64,000 nucleotides of DNA from Bacillus sp. HSf4 (GCF_029537375.1 NZ_CP120679.1:3701501-3765500), one strand, 5' to 3'. Shown: positions 23,594 to 35,164, counted from the stretch's first letter. The notes: generated by a model from the sequence alone, not told the origin. A program made the numbers and translations.

Positions 23594-24358
23594 CTATTCA
23601 TCAAAGAATATATCTTTAAAAATGTTTGCAAATTCCCCGTCCTTCACCTTTTCTTTTGTCACCCCGTATTCCGTATGCTTTGTCAAATGATCCTTTGACA
23701 AAATCACTTTTCCGTTCTTCGTCAGTTTGGATGCGAGCGGCTTTTGATTAAATGGTGATCCTTCATCATCAAAAATGACATCGCGAACGCTTGCGAGCAC
23801 TTTTTCATCGATCGGCTTTAATGTAAAGGCATACCCCTTCTGCCAGCCTTCACCTTTATTCATTTCAAGAAGATAATCGCCTTTATCCGTCTTGGTCTTT
23901 CTGACGCGGTAAGCCCCCGTTTTCGAAGTGACGGTTTCTCCTGAAAACGGGACAGGTGCAAGCGGAAGATTGGTGCCGAAGCCCGTGTCAAGGAGATAAG
24001 TATCATGGCCTTCCCGCAGGACAACGGCGACATGTGTTCCTGTCAGCGTCCATGTTTGCGTATCTTCTTTGAAGACCGTTCCCTGAACCAGCTCAACAGA
24101 AAAACCAATTTCCTTCAGAATATAATATAAAAAAGCGTTTAAATCATAGCATAATCCGCCCCGCTGATTGTTGAGCAAGGCGTCCGCCAAACCTTCTTTT
24201 GTCATCGGTATCCGTTCCTTGTTTAAAACCGCACTGTTTTCAAAAGGAAACTGAAGGGCCATTAATGATAAAAATTCAGGCAGATCGGCAAATGTCACAG
24301 GCTGATTGGACCGGTATCCGATCCTCTTATAGAGCGAATCGAGCAGAGCCGTCATCAT
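23594..24358 (-). CDS. yvcN: Arylamine N-acetyltransferase YvcN
   Basis: 254 aa. The Cys-His-Asp triad of the NAT family is complete: Cys70 in QRGGLCYDLN, His109 in TGTHVAV and Asp124 in LLDTGFG. NAT enzymes move acetyl groups from acetyl-CoA to arylamines and hydrazines and often act in xenobiotic detoxification. It is on the same strand as crh but separated from it by a terminator hairpin. Two adjacent ATGs make the start uncertain by one codon. Confidence 0.93.
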   Translation of the reverse strand: MMTALLDSLYKRIGYRSNQPVTFADLPEFLSLMALQFPFENSAVLNKERIPMTKEGLADALLNNQRGGLCYDLNAFLYYILKEIGFSVELVQGTVFKEDTQTWTLTGTHVAVVLREGHDTYLLDTGFGTNLPLAPVPFSGETVTSKTGAYRVRKTKTDKGDYLLEMNKGEGWQKGYAFTLKPIDEKVLASVRDVIFDDEGSPFNQKPLASKLTKNGKVILSKDHLTKHTEYGVTKEKVKDGEFANIFKDIFFDE

Positions 24359-24378
24359 GATTCCCCTTTCACTTTGAA

Positions 24379-24416
24379 TAAAAAGCCAAACCCCGAAAGA
24401 GGTTCAGCTTTTTTCT
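24379..24416 (-). terminator. Terminator at the 3' end of crh
   Basis: On the minus strand AAAGC-GAACC pairs with GGGTT-GGCTTT around a short loop and runs into TTTTTATTC. It overlaps the crh stop codon and closes the yvcI-crh operon. Confidence 0.65.
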
Positions 24417-24661
24417 TGAACATATGCGGTCAACGTATCAAGGGCTTCCTGTTCATCGGTTCCGTCGGCGATGAGCGTGACTTCCGCCCCCGAACTGACA
24501 GCAAGGCTCATCAGCCCCATGATGCTTTTCGCATTCACTTTTTTCTCTCCCTTTTCGAGAAAGATATCTGATTGAAAACGGTTGGCTTCCTGAACAAACA
24601 GTGCCGCCGGCCGGGCTTGCAGGCCTGTTTTCAAAAGAATTTCCACTTTTTTTTGCACCAT
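24404..24661 (-). CDS. crh: Catabolite repression HPr-like protein Crh
   Basis: 85 aa HPr paralogue. Residue 15 is Gln (TGLQARPAA) instead of the phosphotransfer His, so it cannot serve PTS sugar transport. Ser46 (NAKSIMGLMSL), the HPr kinase target, is kept. Crh-Ser46-P is a co-effector of CcpA. It is the last gene of the yvcI-rapZ-yvcK-whiA-crh operon. The kinase gene hprK lies about 19 kb away in this window. Confidence 0.97.
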   Translation of the reverse strand: MVQKKVEILLKTGLQARPAALFVQEANRFQSDIFLEKGEKKVNAKSIMGLMSLAVSSGAEVTLIADGTDEQEALDTLTAYVQEKS

Positions 24662-24685
24662 ACGATCTCCCCCATTCCCTGCAGA

Positions 24686-25636
24686 TTATTTCAAAGAGAC
24701 AGATTGTCCTGAACGCAGTTGTTCTGCGATTTCATCCAGTTTTCTGAGGCGGTGATTGATGCCCGATTTGCTGATTTTCCCGCTCGTCATCATTTCCCCG
24801 AGCTCCTTTAAGGTCACTTCCTGGTAATCGATGCGGAGCTGTGCAATTTCCCTCAGCTTTTCGGGCAAAGCATCAAGGCCGATTTTTTCATCGATGAATT
24901 TAATGTTTTCAACCTGTCTGAGCGAAGCGCCGATCGTCTTGTTTAGATTAGCCGTTTCGCAATTGACGAGACGGTTGACAGAATTTCTCATATCGCGCAC
25001 GATCCGGACGTCTTCAAAGCGAAGCAGAGAATTGTGTGCGCCGATGACATTTAAAAATTCTGTGATCTTTTCCGCTTCCTTCAGATAAGTGATATATCCC
25101 TTTTTCCGCTCGAGTGTTTTGCTGTTCAAATGAAAAAGGTTCATGAGGCTGCATAATGAATCGTTATGCTCTTTGTACATCGAAAAAATTTCGAGATGGT
25201 AGGAAGATGTCTCCGGATTGTTGACAGATCCTCCGGCTAAAAACGCACCTCTCATATAAGACCTCTTGCAGCATCTCTTCTTGACGAGGTCTTCCGAAAT
25301 GCTTCTGACGATGACGAAGTTGTCTCCGAGAATTTTTAAGTCTTCGAGAATTGATTTTGCGTTTTCGATCAGGCGCACGATGTACACATTGTTTTTTTTC
25401 AGTCTCATTTTCTTTCGCACCAGCAGCTCGACGGATACGTCATATTGCTTCTTGAGCAAAGTATAAATCCTTCTTGCAATGGCCGCGTTCTCGGTTTGGA
25501 CATCGAGAACCACTTTTCGGTTTGAAAAAGACAATGAACCGTTCATCCGAATGAGGGCAGAAAGTTCCGCTTTAGCGCAGCAATCCTTTACTTCAAGGTT
25601 TGTAAGTTCTTTTTTCGTTTCCGATGCAAATGACAT
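24686..25636 (-). CDS. whiA: WhiA, LAGLIDADG-like/HTH protein
   Basis: 316 aa. N-terminal half is the degenerate LAGLIDADG homing-endonuclease-like fold ([23 protein letters not shown] is its core, shown here in part), and the C-terminus is a helix-turn-helix ([20 protein letters not shown]). In B. subtilis WhiA binds chromatin and influences cell division and chromosome segregation. It keeps the conserved order rapZ-yvcK-whiA. Start at ATG 25636. Confidence 0.96.
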   Translation of the reverse strand: MSFASETKKELTNLEVKDCCAKAELSALIRMNGSLSFSNRKVVLDVQTENAAIARRIYTLLKKQYDVSVELLVRKKMRLKKNNVYIVRLIENAKSILEDLKILGDNFVIVRSISEDLVKKRCCKRSYMRGAFLAGGSVNNPETSSYHLEIFSMYKEHNDSLCSLMNLFHLNSKTLERKKGYITYLKEAEKITEFLNVIGAHNSLLRFEDVRIVRDMRNSVNRLVNCETANLNKTIGASLRQVENIKFIDEKIGLDALPEKLREIAQLRIDYQEVTLKELGEMMTSGKISKSGINHRLRKLDEIAEQLRSGQSVSLK

Positions 25637-25664
25637 TTTTTAGACACCCCCATTCCAAGGCCTG

Positions 25665-26618
25665 CTATTCTTTTAACAAATCAACAAGAAGCGAAGCGAC
25701 TTTATGTGTATCATGGCGGATGACGCCATTCTCATACGTGACAATCTGATCCTTGATGACTTCAAGCCCCATCTCGGTCAGATCGTCAATGTTGAACTGT
25801 ACGGGCTGAGCCTGTTCTTTTGCATATCTTTCCCGGATATCCCCGGGAATTTCCTCGCTGTTGACAAGGATCGTATCAATAAACGGACTTCCCAAATGCT
25901 GATTAAGCGCTTTGACATGGTCGGCAGCGCTGTAATATAGCGTTTCGCCGGGCTGTGTCATCACATTGCAAATATAGACCTTTTTAGCCGCTGCGTTTAA
26001 TATTTCCTCCCCTATTTTCGGGACGAGCAAGTTCGGCAGAATGCTCGTGTACAGGCTGCCGGGTCCAAGTATGAGCAGATCAGCCTCGCGTATGACTTCA
26101 ATTGTTTCCGGAACAGGCTCGATCTTTTCCGGGGTTAGAAACACCCTTTTGATCCGCCGGCCGTAGGACGGTATGGTCGACTCGCCCGAAATGATTCTTC
26201 CGTCATCCATTTCCGCATGAAGTACAACGCTTGTATTTGCAGCCGGGAGCACTCTGCCCCGCACATTTAAGACCTTGCTCATTTCGGTGACGGCGTGAAA
26301 GAAATCACCGGTTATATTCGTCATCGCCGCCAAAATCAAGTTTCCAAGCGAATGGCCGAGCAAATCGCCGCCTTTGTTGAAGCGGTGCTGAAACAGGTCT
26401 TCAACGAGAGGTTCAACGTCGGAAAGCGCGGCCAGCACATTCCTGACATCCCCGGGCGGGGGAATGGACAGCTCATTCCGCAATCTCCCGGAGCTGCCGC
26501 CGTCATCAGCGACCGTCACAATCGCCGTAATGTCGACCGGCTGGTGCTTTAATCCCCTCAGCAAAACAGAAAGACCTGTTCCGCCGCCAAATATCGCGAT
26601 TTTTTTCTGATCAGCCAT
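25665..26618 (-). CDS. yvcK: YvcK (gluconeogenesis factor/CofD-like UDP-sugar binding protein)
   Basis: 317 aa from ATG 26618 (MADQKKIAIFGGGTGLSVLL); the open frame upstream to 26705 lies inside rapZ. The glycine-rich N-terminus binds nucleotide sugar, and IVTVADDGGSSGRLR is the conserved CofD/YvcK motif. YvcK is needed for growth on gluconeogenic carbon and for correct cell shape, localises in a helical pattern and binds UDP-GlcNAc in B. subtilis. It begins 1 bp after the rapZ stop codon, so translation is likely coupled. Confidence 0.95.
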   Translation of the reverse strand: MADQKKIAIFGGGTGLSVLLRGLKHQPVDITAIVTVADDGGSSGRLRNELSIPPPGDVRNVLAALSDVEPLVEDLFQHRFNKGGDLLGHSLGNLILAAMTNITGDFFHAVTEMSKVLNVRGRVLPAANTSVVLHAEMDDGRIISGESTIPSYGRRIKRVFLTPEKIEPVPETIEVIREADLLILGPGSLYTSILPNLLVPKIGEEILNAAAKKVYICNVMTQPGETLYYSAADHVKALNQHLGSPFIDTILVNSEEIPGDIRERYAKEQAQPVQFNIDDLTEMGLEVIKDQIVTYENGVIRHDTHKVASLLVDLLKE

Positions 26619-26619
26619 G

Positions 26620-27507
26620 CTATTTTCTGCTCTTTTTCTCGATGTCCCGGTGAGTAACATGAGTATAGAAGTCCTTTTTAAAATAATCGGAAAGATATTC
26701 CGCAAGCGTCACAGAGCGGTGCTGACCGCCTGTGCAGCCGATCGCAATCACGAGCTGGCTTTTTCCTTCGCGCTTGTACGAAGGGAGCATAAAGCTTAAA
26801 AGATCAGTCAGCTTTTCAAGAAACTTTTGCGTTTCATTCCATTTCATCACATAGGAAGACACTTCGTGATCCTTGCCTGTCAGCGGCCTCATGCTGTCAA
26901 TGTAGTACGGGTTCGGCAAAAACCTCACATCAAATACAAGGTCGGCGTCAATCGGAATTCCGTATTTAAAACCGAATGACATGACGTTTACCGTAAAGGT
27001 GTGTCCCGCGTCAGTCGCAAAGTGCTGGACGATTTTTTCGCGAAGATCCCTCGGCTTCATATCAGATGTGTCATAAATAATCTGTGATCGGCCTTTCAGT
27101 TCCTCCAAAAGCTCGCGTTCGGTTTCGATTCCCTCAAGCGGCAGTCCTGTCGTGGCGAGAGGGTGTGACCGCCTTGTTTCTTTATACCTTGACACAAGAA
27201 TCGAATCCTTTGCATCCAAAAATAAAATGCGCGGGGTGATCCAAGACGTTTCACCGATTTCATCAAGCGCCTCAATCAGGCTGTCAAAAAACTCCCTTCC
27301 GCGCAAATCCATCACAAGAGCCACCTTGCTCATTTTTGAACTTGACTCTTTCATCAGTTCCAAAAACTTCGGGAGCAAGGACGGCGGCAAATTATCGACA
27401 CAGAAAAAACCGAGGTCTTCAAAACTTTGAATCGCCACTGTTTTCCCTGCTCCAGACATACCGGTTATTATCACAAGCTGAATGTCATGGCTTCCGTTTG
27501 CATTCAT
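26620..27507 (-). CDS. rapZ: RapZ/YvcJ P-loop nucleotide-binding protein
   Basis: 295 aa. Walker A is GMSGAGKT at residues 16-23, with Walker B-like ALVMDLRG, and the conserved C-terminal [10 protein letters not shown] of the RapZ family is near the end. B. subtilis YvcJ hydrolyses ATP/GTP and affects competence; E. coli RapZ is an RNA adaptor for glmZ/GlmS control. AAGGGGGGAAAAGC precedes the ATG. Second gene of the operon. Confidence 0.95.
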   Translation of the reverse strand: MNANGSHDIQLVIITGMSGAGKTVAIQSFEDLGFFCVDNLPPSLLPKFLELMKESSSKMSKVALVMDLRGREFFDSLIEALDEIGETSWITPRILFLDAKDSILVSRYKETRRSHPLATTGLPLEGIETERELLEELKGRSQIIYDTSDMKPRDLREKIVQHFATDAGHTFTVNVMSFGFKYGIPIDADLVFDVRFLPNPYYIDSMRPLTGKDHEVSSYVMKWNETQKFLEKLTDLLSFMLPSYKREGKSQLVIAIGCTGGQHRSVTLAEYLSDYFKKDFYTHVTHRDIEKKSRK

Positions 27508-27525
27508 GCTTTTCCCCCCTTAAAC

Positions 27526-27999
27526 TTAGTCGCGCTGCGGATCCAGACGGTAGGACAGCAGTTCAAAGTCAGGTGTATAAGTAAAGGTGCCGTGAAGCAG
27601 ACCCTTGCCTTTCATCATAAAGTCAAGTATGTGAACATCGCCGGGCGCCATCGGCAAATTCTCTATGTCCTCTGCCTGATGCCATTTAATGATGCCTTCC
27701 TCAGACTCCTCCACATGCTTTCCAGTATAATGATCGGCGACGAACGTGAACATCATCCATTCTGATACAACCTGATCATTTTCTTTTATGATGAAGGTGA
27801 ATATTCCTTTCAGCTTCGGGTTTAGCACATACAGGCCCGTCTCTTCGCGGTATTCTCTGATGACGGCGTCCCTTACCGTTTCCCCGCGTTCCATTTTCCC
27901 GCCGGGAGCCACCCACCAGCCTCTGCGTGGTTTTTGCAGCAAAAGGACTTGATCATCGGAAATCAGCACACAATTCGTCACTCTTTGCAAGTCTGTCAC
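27526..27999 (-). CDS. yvcI: Nudix hydrolase YvcI
   Basis: 157 aa, GTG start at 27999 after AAAGGATGG. The Nudix box is visible: GGKMERGETVRDAVIREYREETG (positions spanning residues about 33-55; key residues GG, E, REYREE). Such enzymes hydrolyse nucleoside diphosphates linked to a further moiety. First gene of the yvcI-rapZ-yvcK-whiA-crh operon, 18 bp before rapZ. Confidence 0.93.
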   Translation of the reverse strand: MTDLQRVTNCVLISDDQVLLLQKPRRGWWVAPGGKMERGETVRDAVIREYREETGLYVLNPKLKGIFTFIIKENDQVVSEWMMFTFVADHYTGKHVEESEEGIIKWHQAEDIENLPMAPGDVHILDFMMKGKGLLHGTFTYTPDFELLSYRLDPQRD

Positions 28000-28406
28000 C
28001 CATCCTTTAATTCCTTCAATTCTTTTTTCTATTATACCGTTTCCTGGAGCCAGTCACAATGAACATGCAGTCCAACTGTAAAAAACGTCTTTTCCTGGAT
28101 GAATCCGGCCATTTTGAATACGCGGACCGGCAGATTGCAGAACAGGGATAAACAAGAAAATGAAAGCGCTTGCGAAAACTGTTCTTGCATTCTATTTTAC
28201 AGCAAAATCCGCCTGTTCATCGAGTAAATATGAACAAATTGCGAAAATTTGTAAAAAGTGATCCGGTCAAAAAAAGGACACGGATTATGACAATCCGTGC
28301 CAAAAGAATTCATTATAAAAGGGGGTCAATTACTGTACCAATCATAACGAATTTTTGTTTCACTGGTGTTACAGCGCGGTTAAAACATGATGACGATTAA
28401 ATGGCG
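28000..28406. other. Interval between trxB and yvcI
   Basis: About 400 bp without a convincing gene. Plus-strand frames here lack ribosome-binding sites. Contains the trxB 3' hairpin at 28279-28299, and presumably the yvcI promoter near 28030-28100. TGAAAGCGCTTGCG at 28161 is close to a CcpA cre site but deviates at two positions. Confidence 0.45.
28269..28299 (-). terminator. trxB terminator
   Basis: Perfect 8-bp stem CACGGATT/AATCCGTG (28279-28286 and 28292-28299) with a T-run on the minus strand. It lies about 108 bp past the trxB stop. Confidence 0.7.
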
Positions 28407-29456
<1,050 letters not shown>

Positions 29457-29533
29457 CTATAAAATATCATGAATAAGCGCTATCTTTTTGCTCACACAAT
29501 AAGAAAACAGGCTGAACGTCCGTTCATACCTGT

Positions 29534-30994
29534 TTATAGATGCTCTTTTAATGTACGTTCATATTTGGAAAGCGTTCCCGGCGAGATGTGAAAAAGCTTT
29601 GCCGTTTCAGCTTTGGTGAGGCGCTCATGGTGCGCTGTTTTCCAGATGAAATAGATGGCCGCGGCCAAACCGCCGGCGTTTTTCAGCTGAAGGCCGTAAG
29701 CCCTGATCTGCTGAATGACATGGAATATCCAAAAGCACATCGCTTCCTGTTCGATTGCGGATCTGTCCGCCTCTTCAATCGCTTTTGCCGTCCTGTACGC
29801 AAGAAGCGCCTCCTTCGATGCGGCGGCTTCTCCGTTTTCACCGTACAGCACGAGCCTGATAAACTGGTCTTCAAACGTCGTTTTGGCCATTTTTGAATCA
29901 AGCACGGCTTTAAGCTGTTCTTTTTCCCCTTTTCTTCCGCTGATATAGTATGCGGCAAGGCGTTCTTCAAGCGCGCGCTGAACGGGGGTTTTTTCCCGCC
30001 GTTCTTTCCACGGCTCCATGCGGGCGGCATCAGGGTGCTCCTCCTGCATCTTCTTCCATACGGAGCGGGCAAACTGGGTGCGGCCTGTAAAGTATGCGGA
30101 GCAGGAGAGCCAGTAATAAAAGGTTTCATCTCCTTCAAAACCCATACGGTAAAGAGATTTCAGCCATTTAAAACCGAGATCGTGCCTGCCGACGAGCGAA
30201 AGTGTGGCCCCGAGCTTATACCTTTGTTCAATCAGCATCGGATAAATATTGGAGAGCTGTTCAGAAAGCTCTTTAACCTTGTCGTCTTTTCGCTCATAAT
30301 GGTAAAAAATAAGCAGATTGCATAGCGCATGCAGGTTTCCATGGCTTTTTTCCAAAACGGTAAAAATCGTCGCCTTGGCTTTTTGGACGTCGCCCGCATA
30401 AAAATAAGCAAGCGCCAAATTGTTGTAAGCCGACCAAAATTCCGGATAATCAGCGATAATCTCTTCTAGCATCACGATGGATTCCTGAAGCTGTCCGTTC
30501 TCAAGCAGCGACTTCGCCCGATCCTGTTTCAGGATCAAATCATCCTGATCATACTCCGAGAAGCCTTGACCTTCTTCCCCCATATCCAATAAATCAAGGA
30601 GCTCTGCGTTTTCCGTGCTGAATTCACCGTTTGGGTCTTCTTTCAAATACGTCTCTGCCGCTTTATAAGCTTCCTGGAAAAGGCCGAGATGAGCATAGTT
30701 GTTCGCTTTAAAATAGTAGCATTCCGTCATTTTTTCATTCATGTTTTTCAATATAAAATCTAAAAGTTCATTTGACTGCTGGTAAAAGCCCATTTCTGTA
30801 TAAATGACGGCAAGCTGACTCAGCATGCCCGTGTTGTCGGGCTCAAGAAAAATCGCTCTCTGAATGAGCTTGCTCGCGCGGGATAAATTTCGTTCTCTGT
30901 ACGCTTTCAGCCCTTTATGATATAAATATTGTCCGTCTTGAAACAGCTGGACAATCGTCGTGTTTTTTTGGTGTTCAGAAGTGTACTTTCCCAC
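29534..30994 (-). CDS. yvcD: TPR-repeat protein YvcD
   Basis: 486 aa from GTG 30994, preceded by GGAGGGTATCT; the open frame starts six codons earlier at 31012. It is made of helical tetratricopeptide-like repeats: GLKAYRERNLSRASKLIQRA, LAVIYTEMGFYQQSNELLDF and YNNLALAYFYAGDVQKAKAT. No catalytic motif or signal peptide is visible. Probably a cytoplasmic protein-interaction scaffold; function unknown in B. subtilis too. Confidence 0.9.
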   Translation of the reverse strand: MGKYTSEHQKNTTIVQLFQDGQYLYHKGLKAYRERNLSRASKLIQRAIFLEPDNTGMLSQLAVIYTEMGFYQQSNELLDFILKNMNEKMTECYYFKANNYAHLGLFQEAYKAAETYLKEDPNGEFSTENAELLDLLDMGEEGQGFSEYDQDDLILKQDRAKSLLENGQLQESIVMLEEIIADYPEFWSAYNNLALAYFYAGDVQKAKATIFTVLEKSHGNLHALCNLLIFYHYERKDDKVKELSEQLSNIYPMLIEQRYKLGATLSLVGRHDLGFKWLKSLYRMGFEGDETFYYWLSCSAYFTGRTQFARSVWKKMQEEHPDAARMEPWKERREKTPVQRALEERLAAYYISGRKGEKEQLKAVLDSKMAKTTFEDQFIRLVLYGENGEAAASKEALLAYRTAKAIEEADRSAIEQEAMCFWIFHVIQQIRAYGLQLKNAGGLAAAIYFIWKTAHHERLTKAETAKLFHISPGTLSKYERTLKEHL

Positions 30995-31313
30995 AGATAC
31001 CCTCCAATTCAAACTGTATACCGTGAGTAGTATAACATAGTTTCCAGCAGGCTTAACAGGTCAAAAACAAGTTTCGAGAAAATTCTCTCCAATTTCCACT
31101 TTTACCAGCGGATTTTGACTTTTTTCTCCCTGATGCATGCAGCTGTCATCTGCTCCGCACACGCTTTATATCGGATGTTAAGCCGTTATTTTTCATCATT
31201 ATTTTCCAGCGAATCATTCCGTAAAAAAGAGTTTTTTGCCTCAGAATATTGAAATTCTATAGATGACGAATATACGTTCCCGTTATATGATAATAAAAAA
31301 GGGGGGACATGAT
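30995..31313. other. Intergenic region between yvcD and the GNAT gene
   Basis: About 320 bp between divergent genes. A TATACT-like box near 31030 on the minus strand could serve yvcD. I see no gene, RNA or conserved leader. Confidence 0.4.
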
Positions 31314-31787
31314 TTGGACAACAAGCTGGAACTTGTGCATTTTTCCGAGGAACATCTACCCGTATTGCTTGCGTTCGAGCTTCCGGAAGAACAAAGCCGA
31401 TTTACCGCTTTTCCTAAAGATGTATTAAGCCCGGCAGACGGACAGCATCCAATCGTGATTTTATATGAAGGGACACCCGTGGGATTCTTTATTCTACACA
31501 CAAGCGACAGGGTGAAAGATTATACGAAAAACCGTAAGGCAATGCTGCTGACAGCTTTATCAATCGATTATAAACAGCAAGGTAAAGGCTTCGGCACAAT
31601 GGGGATGCTCAAACTTCCGGAATTCACCGGCAGGGAATTCAGCCAATGTGATGAAATCGTTTTAGCCGTCAATCATAAAAACACTGCGGCACAGCGTCTG
31701 TATGGGAAAGCAGGCTTTAAAGACACCGGAGAAAGAAAAATGGGCCCTATCGGAGAGCAGCTGGTGATGAGCCTGAACATCGGGTGA
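31314..31787 (+). CDS. GNAT-family N-acetyltransferase
   Basis: 157 aa from TTG 31314, seven bases after GGGGGG; the earlier ATG at 31263 has no site. Acetyl-CoA motif: LSIDYKQQGKGFGTMGML (Q-x-x-G-x-G), then EIVLAVNHKNTAAQRLYGKAGF, the end of the GNAT fold (N-x-x-A-x-x-L-Y-x-x-x-G-F). It probably acetylates a small molecule or peptide; substrate unknown. Unlike the island GNAT at 5028 it has no small partner gene. Confidence 0.85.
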   Translation: MDNKLELVHFSEEHLPVLLAFELPEEQSRFTAFPKDVLSPADGQHPIVILYEGTPVGFFILHTSDRVKDYTKNRKAMLLTALSIDYKQQGKGFGTMGMLKLPEFTGREFSQCDEIVLAVNHKNTAAQRLYGKAGFKDTGERKMGPIGEQLVMSLNIG

Positions 31788-31793
31788 AAAACG

Positions 31794-31822
31794 GACAAAA
31801 GGGGTACAAGCCCCTTTTGGTC
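31794..31822. terminator. Bidirectional terminator, GNAT gene / his operon
   Basis: ACAAAAGGGG and CCCCTTTTGG flank a six-base loop between the convergent GNAT and hisI genes. Confidence 0.8.
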
Positions 31823-31825
31823 AAA

Positions 31826-32455
31826 TCATTCGTTTCCTTCATGACGTTTTTTCAATACGTCTAACACTTCATCAAGCGGGAGTGACTGTTCCCTTAAAAG
31901 GACAAGCAGATGATAGAGGAGATCCGCCGCTTCCCATTTCAATTCTTCATGATTCCGGTTTTTTGCAGCGATTATAACTTCCGCAGCTTCTTCGCCGACT
32001 TTTTTCAAAATCTTATCTACGCCTTCCCGAAACAAATATGTCGTGTAAGCTCCTTCAGGCATTTCAGCCTGACGCTCGGCAATCACTGATTCAAGTTCGT
32101 TTATGATCGCGAAACGGTCTCCTCCGGCTGTCTTGTGTCCGTCCAATGAAGTAAAACAGCTGTACGTTCCTTTATGGCAGGCCGGACCTGCCGGTTCAAC
32201 AAGCACGACAAGCGCATCCTGATCACAGTCCAGGCGGATATCCTTGACACGCTGGATATTGCCCGATGTGGCTCCTTTGTGCCACAGCTCTCCGCGTGAG
32301 CGGCTGTAAAACCATGTTTCCTTTGTATCCAGTGTTTTTTGGAACGATTCTTTGTTCATATAAGCCAGGGTCAGCACTTCTTTGCTTGCTGCATCCTGGA
32401 CGATCGCCGGGATTAAACCAGCTTCATTAAAATTCAATTCTTCTGCCGTTATCAT
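31826..32455 (-). CDS. hisI: Bifunctional phosphoribosyl-AMP cyclohydrolase / phosphoribosyl-ATP pyrophosphatase HisI(E)
   Basis: 209 aa fusion of two histidine-pathway enzymes (steps 2 and 3). N-terminal HisI domain: [31 protein letters not shown], and the zinc-binding Cys of LDCDQDAL and [13 protein letters not shown]-terminal HisE domain from about residue 115: [13 protein letters not shown] and [12 protein letters not shown] with the MazG-like acidic helices. Last gene of hisZGDBHAFI; its start overlaps hisF by 4 bp. Confidence 0.97.
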   Translation of the reverse strand: MITAEELNFNEAGLIPAIVQDAASKEVLTLAYMNKESFQKTLDTKETWFYSRSRGELWHKGATSGNIQRVKDIRLDCDQDALVVLVEPAGPACHKGTYSCFTSLDGHKTAGGDRFAIINELESVIAERQAEMPEGAYTTYLFREGVDKILKKVGEEAAEVIIAAKNRNHEELKWEAADLLYHLLVLLREQSLPLDEVLDVLKKRHEGNE

Positions 32456-33210
32456 CTGATATTCACCCCGCGCTCTTTTAAATAAGCTTTCACTTCTTTG
32501 ACAGATGTTTCTTTATAATGAAAAATTGAAGCGGCCAGAGCGGCGTCTGCTTGGCCCTCTTCAAATACCGCGTGCATATGCGCGGCGCTTCCCGCGCCTC
32601 CCGATGCAATGACCGGGACCGGAACCGCTTCTGATACAAGCTTTGTCAGCCTGTGGTCAAAGCCGGTTTTCTCCCCGTCTGAATCCATGCTTGTCAACAG
32701 GATTTCACCGGCGCCCCGCCGAACGGCTTCCTTCGCCCATGATGCAGCTTCAAGATCGGTTTTTTTTCGGCCGCCATGGGTGTATACAAAATATTGGCCC
32801 GCGTCTTGATCATATTTCGCATCAATGGCGACGACAATGCATTGCGAGCCGAAGAATGCCGCACCTTCTGCGATCAGTTCAGGGCGGAGAACAGCCGCTG
32901 TGTTGACGGACACTTTGTCCGCTCCCGCCCGCAAAATTGTTTTCATATCCTCAAGATGATTGATGCCCCCGCCGACAGTAAACGGAATGGCGAGCTTTGC
33001 CGCCACTCTTTCCACAACGTCAACCATCGTTTTTCTCCCTTCATGAGAAGCGGAAATATCGAGAAAGACGAGTTCATCAGCGCCTTCTTTGTCATATATC
33101 TTAGCAAGTTCGACCGGATCACCGGCATCTTTCAGTTCAAGAAACTGAATGCCCTTGACAACCCGGCCGTCCTTCACATCCAGACATGGAATAATTCGCT
33201 TTGTGATCAC
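32452..33210 (-). CDS. hisF: Imidazole glycerol phosphate synthase cyclase subunit HisF
   Basis: 252 aa TIM barrel. Catalytic Asp of [14 protein letters not shown] at the N-terminus and the second Asp in [14 protein letters not shown] are present; GGGIN and ASGGAGS are the two phosphate loops. It uses ammonia from HisH to make imidazole glycerol phosphate and AICAR. Overlaps hisA upstream and hisI downstream by 4 bp each. Confidence 0.98.
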   Translation of the reverse strand: MITKRIIPCLDVKDGRVVKGIQFLELKDAGDPVELAKIYDKEGADELVFLDISASHEGRKTMVDVVERVAAKLAIPFTVGGGINHLEDMKTILRAGADKVSVNTAAVLRPELIAEGAAFFGSQCIVVAIDAKYDQDAGQYFVYTHGGRKKTDLEAASWAKEAVRRGAGEILLTSMDSDGEKTGFDHRLTKLVSEAVPVPVIASGGAGSAAHMHAVFEEGQADAALAASIFHYKETSVKEVKAYLKERGVNIR

Positions 33211-33944
33211 TTGCTTCCCACCCTTTCAAGCGCTGCAGACACGGTGAATTTGTTTGTATAAAGAGCTTTTCCGACAATGGCGCCGCTGACGCCGTCTGCG
33301 CTGCGGATCGCCAATGCTTCAAGGTCGGCGAGGGAGCTGACGCCTCCGGAGGCAATCACCTGCTTGCCGGTTGCTTTTGCAAGCTGAACCGTGCTGTCGA
33401 TATTCGGCCCGGACAGCATACCGTCCGTTGCAATATCGGTAAAGATAAAAACCTCCGCACCTTCTCCTGCAAGCTCACGGCCAAGCTCTTCCGCTTTCAC
33501 GGCCGATGTTTCAAGCCAGCCTTCCGTCGAGACAAACCCGTCTCTTGCATCAAGTCCGATGGCGATGTGATGCCGATATGTATTCAGCATCCTTTTGACA
33601 AAATCCGGGTTTGAAACGGCTGAGCTTCCTAAAATAACCCTTTCTACGCCTTGTGACAAATATTCATAGACATCTTTTTCAGTTCTGATGCCGCCGCCGA
33701 CCTGTACATTGACATTCAGCTCATTGACGATCCTTACCACATGGCTGTCATTTACTTTTTTCCCTTCCCTGGCGCCGTCCAAATCAACAAGATGAATCCA
33801 ATCGGCGCCTTCGCCGGCAAAAAGGGACGCCATTTCCAGCGGGGAATCGCCGTATATCGTTTCTTTTGCATAGTCTCCCTGTACAAGCCTTACACATTTG
33901 CCATTTCTCATATCGATGGCAGGATATAATGTAAATCCGCTCAT
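33207..33944 (-). CDS. hisA: ProFAR isomerase HisA
   Basis: 245 aa TIM barrel related to HisF. The catalytic Asp pair sits in [14 protein letters not shown] and [23 protein letters not shown] and ASGGVSSL bind phosphate. It isomerises the ring-opened intermediate at step 4 of histidine synthesis. ATGA-type overlaps with hisH and hisF indicate coupled translation. Confidence 0.98.
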   Translation of the reverse strand: MSGFTLYPAIDMRNGKCVRLVQGDYAKETIYGDSPLEMASLFAGEGADWIHLVDLDGAREGKKVNDSHVVRIVNELNVNVQVGGGIRTEKDVYEYLSQGVERVILGSSAVSNPDFVKRMLNTYRHHIAIGLDARDGFVSTEGWLETSAVKAEELGRELAGEGAEVFIFTDIATDGMLSGPNIDSTVQLAKATGKQVIASGGVSSLADLEALAIRSADGVSGAIVGKALYTNKFTVSAALERVGSK

Positions 33945-34579
33945 TTTTTCACCTTCTGTTCTTCTGTCAGCTGTTGGAACCGTGTTAAAATCGACATTCC
34001 GACCGTGCTGCTTTTTTCCGGATGAAATTGGGCGCCGTACACATTGCCTAAACCTACGACGGCGGGAATGCGAACACCGTAATCCGCACTGGCCAGCAAT
34101 GCTTCTTCATCCATACCGCTGATATAGTAGGAATGGACAAAATACGCGTACCCTTCCTCAGTTTCCTGCAAAAGCGGTGATTCGCGATGAACCGTCAGGC
34201 GGTTCCAGCCCATGTGCGGGACTTTCAGGCGGTTTCCGGCTTGATCGCTCCCCTTCAGCTTGATGGCTTTCCCTTTTAACAGTCCGAGACCTTCTGTTGT
34301 TCCCTGCTCCTCGCTTTCGGCGAACAAAAGCTGCATCCCTAGGCAGATGCCGAGAAGAAGCTTTCCTTCACTGACAGCGTCCCGAATAAAGGGGATCAGG
34401 TCTGTTTTATGCAAAATCTCCATCGCATCCCGGAAAGCGCCGACACCGGGAAGGATGTAGCTGTCAGCTTTCTGAAGCTCGCCTGGCGACTCCGATACAA
34501 AATAAGGGGCATCAATCCGCTCAAGCGCTTTAGAAACGCTGTACAAATTGCCCATTCCATAGTCAATGACACCGATCAT
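33941..34579 (-). CDS. hisH: Imidazole glycerol phosphate synthase glutaminase subunit HisH
   Basis: 212 aa class I glutamine amidotransferase. Nucleophile Cys79 in [11 protein letters not shown], and the His-x-Glu pair in AQFHPEKSS. It supplies ammonia to HisF. Begins directly after hisB (no gap) and overlaps hisA by 4 bp. Confidence 0.98.
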   Translation of the reverse strand: MIGVIDYGMGNLYSVSKALERIDAPYFVSESPGELQKADSYILPGVGAFRDAMEILHKTDLIPFIRDAVSEGKLLLGICLGMQLLFAESEEQGTTEGLGLLKGKAIKLKGSDQAGNRLKVPHMGWNRLTVHRESPLLQETEEGYAYFVHSYYISGMDEEALLASADYGVRIPAVVGLGNVYGAQFHPEKSSTVGMSILTRFQQLTEEQKVKK

Positions 34580-35164
34580 TTACAGCATTCCTTTCGTTGA
34601 TGGAATTCCTTTGACACGTGGATCAATCATTGTCGCTTCATCAAGCGCGCGTCCCAGCGCTTTAAAAATCGCTTCGATGATGTGGTGTGTATTTGTGCCG
34701 TAATGAACGATCACATGAAGGTTCATCCTTGCTTCGAGAGCCAGCTTCCATAAAAATTCGTGGACAAGCTCCGTATCAAATGTTCCTACCTTCTGGCTCG
34801 GAAACTCGGCCCTGAATTCAAGATGCGGCCTGTTGCTTAAATCGACAGCGACTTGGGCGAGCGCTTCATCCATCGGCACTAAACTTGAACCGTAGCGCTT
34901 GATGCCTTTTTTATCGCCGAGCGCTTCCAAAAGCGCCTGCCCCAGGCATATGCCGATGTCTTCTGTTGTATGGTGATCATCGATTTCCACATCGCCTTTT
35001 GCATCAACAGAAAAATCAAATTGTCCGTGTTTTGTAAATAAATCAAGCATATGCGTCATAAAGGGGACATCTGTTTGAATGTCTGCTTTTCCTTCTCCAT
35101 CGATGTTAAAGGACAATTTAATGTCTGTCTCATTCGTTTTTCTTGCCCGTTCGGCTTTTCTCAT
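34580..35164 (-). CDS. hisB: Imidazoleglycerol-phosphate dehydratase HisB
   Basis: 194 aa. Both manganese-binding repeats are present: [13 protein letters not shown] with [10 protein letters not shown], and [10 protein letters not shown] with [15 protein letters not shown]. It is the stand-alone dehydratase, without the N-terminal phosphatase domain found in enterobacterial HisB. Overlaps hisD by 4 bp. Confidence 0.98.
   Translation of the reverse strand: MRKAERARKTNETDIKLSFNIDGEGKADIQTDVPFMTHMLDLFTKHGQFDFSVDAKGDVEIDDHHTTEDIGICLGQALLEALGDKKGIKRYGSSLVPMDEALAQVAVDLSNRPHLEFRAEFPSQKVGTFDTELVHEFLWKLALEARMNLHVIVHYGTNTHHIIEAIFKALGRALDEATMIDPRVKGIPSTKGML

Noticed and set aside
28161..28174. Possible CcpA cre site TGAAAGCGCTTGCG
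   Set aside because: Two mismatches at conserved positions and not near a catabolic gene promoter.
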